From UMGS1002 sp964570825 (GTDB lineage Bacteria > Bacillota > Clostridia > Oscillospirales > CAG-272), in contig CAZMZJ010000012.1 of the NCBI GenBank assembly GCA_964570825.1, positions 6,554-70,553 on the forward strand: DNA of 64,000 bases, in the 5' to 3' direction. Under the pieces are notes generated by a model that had not been told where the DNA came from, did no database searches, and saw only the letters and a program-made list of their open reading frames with translations. Below, piece by piece: positions 28,448 through 35,789 of this stretch (positions are counted from its first letter, which is position 1; each line of letters opens with the position of its first letter). The position numbers were made by a program, and so were the translations under genes.

Positions 28448-28463
28448 GGCTGAAGCTTCAGCC
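28448..28463. promoter_or_regulatory. perfect 16-bp palindrome upstream of the metallophosphoesterase gene
   Basis: GGCTGAAGCTTCAGCC is perfectly self-complementary and ends 31 bases before the start codon at 28495. It could be a repressor operator or a hairpin ending the upstream transcript, though no U-run follows. Confidence 0.45.
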
Positions 28464-28494
28464 AAAGTAATATGAAGGACGGTTTATCCGCCTG

Positions 28495-29265
28495 ATGAAA
28501 ATAAAAGTAGTAAAAACCGAATACAAAATCAAGCTTGACGGAGTCAGGCTGAGAATAGCCGTCGCAGCAGACCTGCATAACTCTGACTGGGACGACATTA
28601 TTGATCTTATCGAGGAAAGCAGGCCGGATATTATCCTAAATCCCGGCGATATGTTCGGATCTCTTGCCGGCATCAGCCTGCCGGAAGGCGAACTGACCGG
28701 GCGCTATATCGCTGAATCTGCCGGAAACGAGACAGGATTTGCCTTTCTCAGGGCTCTGCGGAAAATCGCGCCGGTCTACTGTTCGGTCGGGAACCACGAG
28801 GTAAGCGTTTCTGAAGAAAATGCTAAAAAAATCGCCTCGACCGGAGCCGTGCTGCTTGACAACAGCTATACGACTTTGCCAAGCGGGGTAATCCTCGGCG
28901 GCCTTACGACCGGGGGAGCTCACGGACTGCTTCATAAAAGCCTTGAGCCCAACGCGGGCTGGATAAAAAGGTTTGTGTCACTAAAAGGGCCTAAAATACT
29001 TTTGTGCCATCACCCGGAATACTGGGAGAGGTATATCGTGGGGAACAATATTGATCTTACTATCTCAGGACACGCGCACGGCGGACAATGGCGCTTCTTC
29101 GGACGGGGGGTTCTGGCTCCGGGCCAGGGCTTTTTCCCTAAATATACAAGCGGTCTGCATGAAAAATCAAATGAAAAGCTCATTATCAGCCGGGGTTTGC
29201 GCAAGGAATGCGGCGTTCCGAGAATCAACAACCCGCCTGAGGTTGTGATTATAAATATTGAATAA
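28495..29265 (+). CDS. metallophosphoesterase (YkuE/calcineurin-like)
   Basis: A 256-residue two-metal phosphoesterase. The metal motifs appear in order: AADLHN, NPGDMF, VGNHE, LCHHPEYW and SGHAHGGQW. The HAHGGQ end motif is typical of the YkuE/UDP-diacylglucosamine-hydrolase-like group. There is no signal peptide or TM segment in this version, unlike many membrane-bound homologues. The substrate is unknown. It is followed 24 bases later by glmM and may share a transcript with it. AAGGA lies 13 bases before the ATG. Confidence 0.88.
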   Translation: MKIKVVKTEYKIKLDGVRLRIAVAADLHNSDWDDIIDLIEESRPDIILNPGDMFGSLAGISLPEGELTGRYIAESAGNETGFAFLRALRKIAPVYCSVGNHEVSVSEENAKKIASTGAVLLDNSYTTLPSGVILGGLTTGGAHGLLHKSLEPNAGWIKRFVSLKGPKILLCHHPEYWERYIVGNNIDLTISGHAHGGQWRFFGRGVLAPGQGFFPKYTSGLHEKSNEKLIISRGLRKECGVPRINNPPEVVIINIE

Positions 29266-29289
29266 TAAATATATCAGAGGGGAATTTGT

Positions 29290-30660
29290 ATGGGTAAATA
29301 TTTCGGCACAGACGGTTTCCGCGGCGAGGCAAATGGCGTTCTCTCCGCTGATAAGGCTTATAAAATAGGACGGTTCATTGGGTGGTACTATACGAACGAG
29401 AAAAACAGACCGGCAAGAATCGTCATAGGCAAGGACACAAGACGTTCAAGCTATATGTTCGAATACGCCATCGCCGCCGGCGTGGCGGCTTCGGGTGCCG
29501 ACGCCTATCTTTTGCATGTCACTACAACGCCGAGCGTTTCTTATGTAACGCGCCTTGAGGAATTCGACTGCGGCGTCATGATCTCGGCGTCGCACAATCC
29601 GTACTACGACAACGGAATAAAGCTTGTCGACAGCGGCGGCGTTAAAATGGACGACGACACCATAGACAAAATTGAAAAATATATCGACGGCGACATTAAG
29701 GCGCTCGGCATAGAAGGCGACGATATTCCGCTGGCTCAGCGCGAAAAAATCGGACGCAGCATCGATTATGCCGCCGGCCGCAACAGGTACATAGGCTATC
29801 TGATATCGCTTGCCATGGTTTCGTTCAAGGACTTCAAAGTCGGCCTTGACTGCGCAAACGGAAGCGCATGGATGATAGCGAGGAGCGTTTTTGAGGCCCT
29901 CGGAGCAAAAACTTATGTAATAAACGCCGAGCCGAACGGAGACAATATAAATCTTGACGCCGGTTCGACACATATCGAAGGGCTGAAAAAGTTCGTCGTC
30001 GACAAAGGCCTTGATGTCGGCTTCGCATATGACGGGGACGCCGACCGCTGCATTGCGGTGGACGAGAACGGCAACGAGGTGAACGGCGACCATATCCTTT
30101 ATATTTTTGCGTCGGTTCTGCGCGACGAGGGAAAGCTTGTAAACAATACGGTCGTAACGACGATAATGTCAAACCTCGGACTCTACCGCGCCCTGCGCGA
30201 CGCGGGCATAGACTATGTGCAGACTACCGTCGGGGATAAATACGTCTACGAGAATATGCAGCAGAACGGGCATATTGTCGGCGGCGAGCAGTCGGGACAT
30301 ATAATCCTTAGCAAGTATGCCACGACCGGCGACGGTATTCTTACCTCCATCAAGCTTATGGAAATCATGGTCAGCAAGAAAACAAAGCTCAGCAAGCTTG
30401 CCGCTCCGGTGACAATTTTTCCGCAGATAACCAAGAATATACGGGTTGTTGACAAAAATAAACCGGCTGAAGACACTGACGTTAAAAAACTGCTCTCGGA
30501 CATCGGCGGGAAACTCGGCGAGAGCGGCAGAATTCTGCTCCGCAAAAGCGGCACCGAACCGGTGGTGCGCGTGATGGTAGAGGCGGAAAGCCGGGAGGAC
30601 TGCGAAAAATATTCCTCAATGGTTATCGATCTGATCAGAACAAAGGGCCTTGACCGATAA
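29290..30660 (+). CDS. glmM: phosphoglucosamine mutase-type phosphohexomutase
   Basis: A 456-residue alpha-D-phosphohexomutase. It starts MGKYFGTDGFRGEANG, as GlmM does; the phosphoserine is in ISASHNPYYDNGIK; the Mg site is DGDADRC; the sugar-ring specificity loop is GGEQSGHIIL; and the phosphate-binding loop is RKSGTEPVVRV. It converts glucosamine 6-phosphate to glucosamine 1-phosphate for UDP-GlcNAc, linking to the cell-wall and exopolysaccharide genes around it. GAGGGG precedes the ATG. A promoter-like sequence and a terminator follow immediately. Confidence 0.94.
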   Translation: MGKYFGTDGFRGEANGVLSADKAYKIGRFIGWYYTNEKNRPARIVIGKDTRRSSYMFEYAIAAGVAASGADAYLLHVTTTPSVSYVTRLEEFDCGVMISASHNPYYDNGIKLVDSGGVKMDDDTIDKIEKYIDGDIKALGIEGDDIPLAQREKIGRSIDYAAGRNRYIGYLISLAMVSFKDFKVGLDCANGSAWMIARSVFEALGAKTYVINAEPNGDNINLDAGSTHIEGLKKFVVDKGLDVGFAYDGDADRCIAVDENGNEVNGDHILYIFASVLRDEGKLVNNTVVTTIMSNLGLYRALRDAGIDYVQTTVGDKYVYENMQQNGHIVGGEQSGHIILSKYATTGDGILTSIKLMEIMVSKKTKLSKLAAPVTIFPQITKNIRVVDKNKPAEDTDVKKLLSDIGGKLGESGRILLRKSGTEPVVRVMVEAESREDCEKYSSMVIDLIRTKGLDR

Positions 30661-30689
30661 TTGACAAAGCTCAGAAATAATTGTATAAT
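30661..30689 (+). promoter_or_regulatory. consensus sigma-A promoter directly after glmM
   Basis: TTGACA (30661-30666) begins at the base after the glmM stop; 17 bp later is TATAAT (30684-30689). Predicted transcription would start near 30696 and run at once into the hairpin at 30700-30721. Confidence 0.6.
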
Positions 30690-30699
30690 GACGGATGCG

Positions 30700-30730
30700 G
30701 GCGGATGCGGCCGCGTCCGCCATTTTTTAT
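30700..30730 (+). terminator. intrinsic terminator or attenuator upstream of the response regulator
   Basis: A 10-bp GC-rich stem (30700-30709 with 30712-30721, one G-U pair), then TTTTTT at 30723-30728. It can end glmM transcripts and would also stop RNA from the promoter at 30661 after about 30 bases. Confidence 0.75.
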
Positions 30731-30736
30731 TATCTC

Positions 30737-30768
30737 CTTAAGTTGATTTTAAGTATCGCCTATATAAT
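30737..30768 (+). promoter_or_regulatory. direct-repeat operator and -10 box of the two-component system
   Basis: CTTAAG (30737-30742), N5 and TTTAAG (30748-30753) form an 11-bp-period direct repeat, as bound by dimers of OmpR/PhoB-type regulators. TATAAT (30763-30768) follows nine bases later and there is no -35 box at the right distance, so activation by a bound regulator is likely. The response regulator start is 31 bases further, which suggests autoregulation. Confidence 0.55.
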
Positions 30769-30799
30769 TAGGATAACACGGCGTAAGGAGGAAATTTAT

Positions 30800-31489
30800 A
30801 TGCGTCTGCTTGTCGCTGAAGATGAAAAAGATATGTCCAACGCACTGTGCGCGGTGCTCAAGCATAATAATTATTCGGTCGACACCGTGGAAAACGGATG
30901 CGACGCCCTCGACTGGGCGCTTGCCGGAAATTATGATGCGATTATACTTGACATAATGATGCCGGGAATGAACGGGCTTGAGGTTCTCCGCCGTCTGCGC
31001 GCCAAGGGAATAGGCACGCCGGTGCTGATGCTTACCGCAAAGTCCGAGATCGACGACAGGATAACCGGACTCGACGCCGGAGCGGACGATTATCTGCCAA
31101 AACCCTTTTCAATGGGGGAGCTGCTGGCTCGCGTCCGCGCAATGTCAAGGCGCAACGGCTCATTCACTCCCAATCTTCTTGAATACGCCGACATCTCTCT
31201 CGACCGTTCCTCGTATGAGCTGATATGCAAAAATGAGCGCGTCCGACTCGGCAACAAGGAGTTTCAGATGATGGAGATGCTTATGAGCAATCCCGCGCGT
31301 CTTATATCGACCGAGCATTTCATGGAGCACATATGGGGGTATGACGCAAACGCTGAAATCAATGTTGTCTGGGTTTATATTTCTTATTTGAGAAAAAAAC
31401 TGTCTTTGCTCGGCTCGTCCACTGAAATCCGCGCAGCGCGCGGAGTCGGCTATATGCTGGCCTGCAAAGACAGGGAGATATCATCATGA
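30800..31489 (+). CDS. OmpR-family response regulator
   Basis: A 229-residue regulator: receiver domain at 1-115 with phosphoacceptor D51 in ILDIMMPGMNG, acidic residues in VAEDEKD, and Thr/Lys in MLTAKSE and LPKPFSMGELLAR. A winged-helix DNA-binding domain at about 130-225 ends INVVWVYISYLRKKL and IRAARGVGYML. The frame opens at 30695, but AGGAGGAAA before the ATG at 30800 fixes the start. It overlaps the histidine kinase gene by four bases (ATGA). Direct repeats in its own promoter and in that of the VTC operon at 34.2 kb are candidate binding sites. Confidence 0.95.
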   Translation: MRLLVAEDEKDMSNALCAVLKHNNYSVDTVENGCDALDWALAGNYDAIILDIMMPGMNGLEVLRRLRAKGIGTPVLMLTAKSEIDDRITGLDAGADDYLPKPFSMGELLARVRAMSRRNGSFTPNLLEYADISLDRSSYELICKNERVRLGNKEFQMMEMLMSNPARLISTEHFMEHIWGYDANAEINVVWVYISYLRKKLSLLGSSTEIRAARGVGYMLACKDREISS

Positions 31490-32874
31490 TTCAGAAGCTG
31501 AGGCGGAAGTTCATCCTTACTGCTACTTTGTCGTTGCTTGCCGTTATGGCCGTGCTGGTCGGAGCGCTGAACATCACAAACTATATTCAGACCGAAAACA
31601 ATATCGACGCCATGCTTTCTCTGCTTGCGGAAAACGGGGGCAAGCTGCCTGAGTTCGGCGACCCTATGTGGGAACCGTTTTCGGATCCGGCGAAAGACAG
31701 CGCTTCAGCTGAAACAGGAGGCGTTTCGGACGATACTGGGAATGTGCCGTCAGCCGCCGGTACTGCCGAGAGCGGCGCCCCGCAGCCCCAGGATGACGGG
31801 ACTGACAACCCGTCAAAACATAATCCCAAGGACAACATGCAGCAGATAAGCGGGGTTTTGATTACACCGGAGACCAAATATCAGACACGGTATTTCGTTG
31901 TGGATATATCTGAGACTGGCAGCGTGGCGTCGGCTAATCTTAAAAACATTGCTGCGGTGACCGAGGAGGACGCCGCCTCGTATGCCGCAGAGGCTCTTAA
32001 GGACGGCAACGGACAGGGTTGGATCGGAATATATAAATTCCTTGTCACAACCGCGCAGACTGGGAAAAAAATAATTTTCCTTGACTGCCGCGTGGAGATT
32101 GACGGCCGAGCAAAGCTTCTTCTGACATCCCTGATAATTGCGCTCTGCAGCCTTATCTCGGTTTTCCTGCTGATCACAATTTTTTCCGGCAAGGCGGTTC
32201 GGCCCTATGCTGAAAACTATGAAAAGCAAAAACAGTTCATAACCGACGCAAGCCACGAGATCAAAACCCCGCTTGCTATTATTTCCGCCAACGCCGAAGT
32301 CCTCGAGATGACGTCCGGCGGCAGCGAATGGCTTACAAGCATCAAAAAACAGACCTCGCGGCTTGACAAGCTGGTCAATCAGATGGTGATGCTCGCCAGA
32401 ATGGATGAGGAGCATCCTTCTATCACATTCGCGGAATTTCAGATAAGCGACGCCGTGTATGACGCAGCCGCGCCTTTTGACACGGTTGCGCAATGCGCCG
32501 GAAAACACTTTGAGCTTGCTGTCGAACCTAAGCTGAAATTCTGCGGCGATGAAGGCGCGATACGGCAGCTGACCTCAATACTGTGCGACAACGCCGTTAA
32601 GTATTCGGACAGCAAAGGCACGATACGCGTAACACTCCGCTCAAAAGGGAAAAATATTATCCTTGAGGTGTTCAACACCTGCCATAACATCGACAGAGAA
32701 ACTTTGCCGCGCCTGTTTGACCGTTTCTACAGAGCCGATTCGTCCCGCTCGCGCGAAACCGGCGGCTACGGCATCGGTCTTTCAATAGCCAAGGCGATAA
32801 CCGAGGCGCACAAGGGAAAAATCACCGTCCGCTCAGACGACGGAAAATCTGTGGTGTTTACTGTGGTGCTTTGA
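31486..32874 (+). CDS. sensor histidine kinase
   Basis: A 462-residue membrane kinase. TM1 is at about 12-31, an extracytoplasmic sensor of about 175 residues follows, and TM2 is near 212-232. The sensor includes a Ser/Pro/Gly/Asp-rich low-complexity part (about 70-120) and no named domain that I recognise. HisKA has ASHEIKTPLA with the phosphoacceptor H257; the ATPase has LCDNAVKYSD, FDRFYRADSSRS and GGYGIGLSIAKAI. There is no clear HAMP domain between TM2 and HisKA. It is translationally coupled to the response regulator. The signal is unknown; the linked operon suggests polyphosphate or surface polysaccharide status. Confidence 0.95.
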   Translation: MIQKLRRKFILTATLSLLAVMAVLVGALNITNYIQTENNIDAMLSLLAENGGKLPEFGDPMWEPFSDPAKDSASAETGGVSDDTGNVPSAAGTAESGAPQPQDDGTDNPSKHNPKDNMQQISGVLITPETKYQTRYFVVDISETGSVASANLKNIAAVTEEDAASYAAEALKDGNGQGWIGIYKFLVTTAQTGKKIIFLDCRVEIDGRAKLLLTSLIIALCSLISVFLLITIFSGKAVRPYAENYEKQKQFITDASHEIKTPLAIISANAEVLEMTSGGSEWLTSIKKQTSRLDKLVNQMVMLARMDEEHPSITFAEFQISDAVYDAAAPFDTVAQCAGKHFELAVEPKLKFCGDEGAIRQLTSILCDNAVKYSDSKGTIRVTLRSKGKNIILEVFNTCHNIDRETLPRLFDRFYRADSSRSRETGGYGIGLSIAKAITEAHKGKITVRSDDGKSVVFTVVL

Positions 32875-32958
32875 GGGACGATTTTTTGGAAAATCAGCTT
32901 TGCGCAAGCTTTTTATCCTTATGATAATAAATTTTCTGAAGAAAGGTATAAAATCATT

Positions 32959-34134
32959 ATGGACTTTATCAGAATTGCAATTATCGGCGCCGGAAACATG
33001 GGTTATGCCCATGCGCACAATATTTTCAGCGGCAAAGTACCCGGCATGAAGCTCGCCGCCATATGTGATATCGATGAGTCAAAAAGGCAGAGAATAGCCG
33101 CTGAAATGCCGGATCTGCCGGTGTATTCCGACTGGCACGGGATTCTTGATTCACACAAAGCCGACGCCGTGATAATTGCAACGCCACATTACCTGCATCC
33201 GGTGATAGCCGCCGAGGCCTTCAGAAAGGGTTATCATGTTCTCACCGAAAAGCCGGCCGGAGTGTATGCCGGCGCGGTCCGCGAGATGATCAAGGAAGCC
33301 GGGGCGTCCGGCAGGGTGTTCGGCATTATGTTCAACCAGCGCACCAACCCGCTTTTCAGAAAAGCAAGGGAGATTGTCCGCACGGGTCAGCTCGGCGTGC
33401 CGAAGCGTCTGTCATGGACAGTGACCAACTGGTACCGCACGCAGCATTATTACGACTCGGGCGCATGGCGCGCGACATGGCGCGGAGAGGGCGGCGGAGT
33501 GCTGTTAAATCAGGCTCCACACAACCTCGACATATGGCAGTGGATCTTCGGGATGCCTGAGTCGGTCAGAGCTGACTGCAGGGTCGCAAGATATCATAAT
33601 ATTGAAGTAGAGGACGAGGCGACTATTTACGCTGTATATGAGAACGGCGCGAGCGCGACATTCATAACCTCAACCGGCGAGTTTCCGGGCACAAACCGGC
33701 TTGAGATAGCCGGAGACCTCGGCAAGCTGGTGCTTGAGGATGGAATAATCAAGTGGTGGAAGCTCAAAACTCCAGAGAGGGAGTTCTGCTTTCAGTCGCA
33801 GAAGGATTTCGATAAAATCCCGTTTGACTACGAGGAGATAACCCCGACGGAGAAGGAAACGGGGCATCTTGGAATTCTTGCCAACTTTGCCGGAGCGGTT
33901 CTTCGCGGCGAGGAGCTGATAGCGCCGGGGGAAGAGGGCATCAACGAGCTGATGATTTCAAATGCGGCGTATCTCTCCTCATGGCAGGGCGGACGAAAAG
34001 TGATTCTGCCGCCCGACGACGCCGAGTTCTTCTCCGAGCTTGAACGGCGGGCGATGCGTTCGTCAGTTAAAGAAGCGGGGGAGGCCGGACACGGCAGCCG
34101 CGAGTACAGCGAGCGCTGGCAGGTCAGATGGTGA
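32959..34134 (+). CDS. Gfo/Idh/MocA-family oxidoreductase (second copy)
   Basis: A 391-residue NAD(P)-dependent sugar dehydrogenase. The Rossmann fold starts IIGAGNMGYAHAHNI, the catalytic lysine is in LTEKPAGVYAG, and the active-site region is GGGVLLNQAPHNLDIWQW. It is only distantly like the copy at 26.2 kb, so it is not a recent duplication. GAAAGG precedes the ATG. It lies between the two-component system and the VTC operon in the same direction, and could be read through from the kinase gene (85-base gap), but no shared function is evident. Confidence 0.87.
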   Translation: MDFIRIAIIGAGNMGYAHAHNIFSGKVPGMKLAAICDIDESKRQRIAAEMPDLPVYSDWHGILDSHKADAVIIATPHYLHPVIAAEAFRKGYHVLTEKPAGVYAGAVREMIKEAGASGRVFGIMFNQRTNPLFRKAREIVRTGQLGVPKRLSWTVTNWYRTQHYYDSGAWRATWRGEGGGVLLNQAPHNLDIWQWIFGMPESVRADCRVARYHNIEVEDEATIYAVYENGASATFITSTGEFPGTNRLEIAGDLGKLVLEDGIIKWWKLKTPEREFCFQSQKDFDKIPFDYEEITPTEKETGHLGILANFAGAVLRGEELIAPGEEGINELMISNAAYLSSWQGGRKVILPPDDAEFFSELERRAMRSSVKEAGEAGHGSREYSERWQVRW

Positions 34135-34152
34135 CAAAAAATAATTATCTGA

Positions 34153-34208
34153 TTTAATGTATGGTTTAAGTATAATTTTAAGTTTCTTTTAGGTTTTGCT
34201 GGTAAAAT
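34153..34208 (+). promoter_or_regulatory. TTTAAG-repeat operator and -10 box of the VTC/DUF4956 operon
   Basis: TTTAAT (34153), TTTAAG (34165-34170), TTTAAG (34177-34182) and TTTTAG (34187-34192) recur every 10-12 bp. TAAAAT (34203-34208) follows the last one by ten bases, and no proper -35 box exists. The layout copies the promoter of the response regulator at 30737-30768, so the same regulator probably acts here. Confidence 0.55.
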
Positions 34209-34292
34209 GCAGACGGAACGATGAATTCCGGCTGCATTTTTATTTGTCCGGCTGCAGGAACGAAAGATTAAATGTGAAAGGTCAGGCTGAAC

Positions 34293-35084
34293 GTGGAGCT
34301 GTTTAAGGAAAGATTTGAGAGAATCGAGCAGAAGTACCTTATGACCGAGGCGCAGTACCGTTCGGTTCTGAACGATATAAGCGGCATGATTTCACCGGAT
34401 GAATTCGGCGAAAGCCGCATATGCAATATTTACTATGATACTCCGGACTGGCGGATAGTCCGAAAATCTCTTGAAAAGCCGGTTTACAAGGAAAAGCTGA
34501 GGCTGCGCTGCTACGGCGAGCCGGATGCCGGAAGCACCGCTTTTGTTGAGATTAAGAAAAAATTCAAGGGGGTAGTTTATAAGCGCCGCGCCTCGATGAA
34601 ATTCAGCGAGGCTGCGGCCTACCTTTCGGGGAAGGCGTCTCCGCCAAAGCCCTGTCAGATAACACGTGAAATCGACAGCTTTATAAACCATTACCCGGGC
34701 CTTCATCCGGCAATGCTTATTTCCTATTACCGGACCGCCTTCTACGGAAAGGACGACTCCGAGTTCCGCGTAACATTTGACAGCAATATAATGTGGCGCA
34801 GCCGGGACGTCGATCTTACACGCGGCGCCGAGGGCAGACTTCAGCTGGAGCCCGGAACTTACCTGATGGAAATCAAGATACCCGGAGCGATGCCGCTGTG
34901 GATGTCGCGCGTACTTGACAAATACCGTGTTTTTCCGTCGTCTTTTTCAAAATACGGCAGGGCCTATTGCGATATGATAAGCAAAGCTGCCGCAAAGGCG
35001 TCCGACAGTGCCGGTAATATGTGCCTTAAGAGCAAAAACAACGAAAATAATGAAACTAATAAAGAAGGAGAGCTTAGCGCCTGA
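34293..35084 (+). CDS. VTC-domain (polyphosphate polymerase-like) protein
   Basis: A 263-residue protein of the VTC family (PF09359), whose eukaryotic founder Vtc4 makes inorganic polyphosphate from ATP in a tunnel lined by basic residues. It shows the N-terminal RFERIEQKYLM, then the tunnel strands KLRLRCYGEP, AFVEIKKKFKG and VYKRRASM, and a late LMEIKIPGAMP. These are the expected charged strands of the CYTH-like fold. It has no TM segment; membrane attachment would come from the DUF4956 partner encoded two bases downstream. The start is GTG. Bacterial members are rarely tested, so polymerase activity is inferred. Confidence 0.85.
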   Translation: MELFKERFERIEQKYLMTEAQYRSVLNDISGMISPDEFGESRICNIYYDTPDWRIVRKSLEKPVYKEKLRLRCYGEPDAGSTAFVEIKKKFKGVVYKRRASMKFSEAAAYLSGKASPPKPCQITREIDSFINHYPGLHPAMLISYYRTAFYGKDDSEFRVTFDSNIMWRSRDVDLTRGAEGRLQLEPGTYLMEIKIPGAMPLWMSRVLDKYRVFPSSFSKYGRAYCDMISKAAAKASDSAGNMCLKSKNNENNETNKEGELSA

Positions 35085-35086
35085 TT

Positions 35087-35755
35087 ATGTTTGATTCCGT
35101 TATTTCAAAAAGTATGAACGCAACCTCGTTTTTCCTCTGCACAATCACTTCGGTGGTTATCGGCTTTATCATCGCCGCTGCATATATGTATAAAAACAAA
35201 AAATACACCGGAAGCTTTATAATATCCCTCGCCCTGCTTCCTTTTATCGTACAGATCGTGATTTCAATGGTAAACGGAAATATCGGGGTCGGCGTCGCCG
35301 TGGCCGGAGCCTTCAGCCTGATACGTTTCCGCTCGGCAGCCGGAAGCGCAAAAGAAATTGTAAGCGTCTTTGCCTGCATGACGGTGGGACTTGCGACCGG
35401 AATGGGTTATATAGGAATTGCAGCGATATTTTCGGCAATAATTATCGGTATGAGCATTCTATATTCAACGCTCCGTCTCGGTGGCAGACAGGAAAACGGA
35501 AAAACGCTTAAGATAACAATACCTGAAGGCCTCGAATACAGCGGGGTGTTTGACGATCTGTTTGAGGAATACACGACGGAACATGAGCTTGAGAAGGTGA
35601 AAACCTGCAGCATGGGAAGCCTTTATCAGCTTACTTACCGCATCAGCCTTAAAGACGAGAGACGCGAAAAGGAATTTATTGATAATCTGCGCTGCCGGAA
35701 CGGCAATCTCGACATTTCCTGCGGCCTAATTAGCGACGGCCGCGAAGAGCTTTGA
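35087..35755 (+). CDS. DUF4956 domain-containing membrane protein
   Basis: A 222-residue protein with about four TM segments in the first 125 residues and a soluble C-terminal domain of about 90 residues. The hallmark of DUF4956 (PF16316) is seen: GAFSLIRFRSAAGSAKEI between TM segments. The family has no established activity but is repeatedly found with VTC-domain and CotH or beta-helix surface proteins. It starts two bases after the VTC stop; a GGAGAG lies inside the end of that gene. A membrane partner for the VTC protein is the simplest reading. Confidence 0.85.
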   Translation: MFDSVISKSMNATSFFLCTITSVVIGFIIAAAYMYKNKKYTGSFIISLALLPFIVQIVISMVNGNIGVGVAVAGAFSLIRFRSAAGSAKEIVSVFACMTVGLATGMGYIGIAAIFSAIIIGMSILYSTLRLGGRQENGKTLKITIPEGLEYSGVFDDLFEEYTTEHELEKVKTCSMGSLYQLTYRISLKDERREKEFIDNLRCRNGNLDISCGLISDGREEL

Positions 35756-35789
35756 TTCTGTAAGAATATTAGGAAAGGCATAAGTCATT

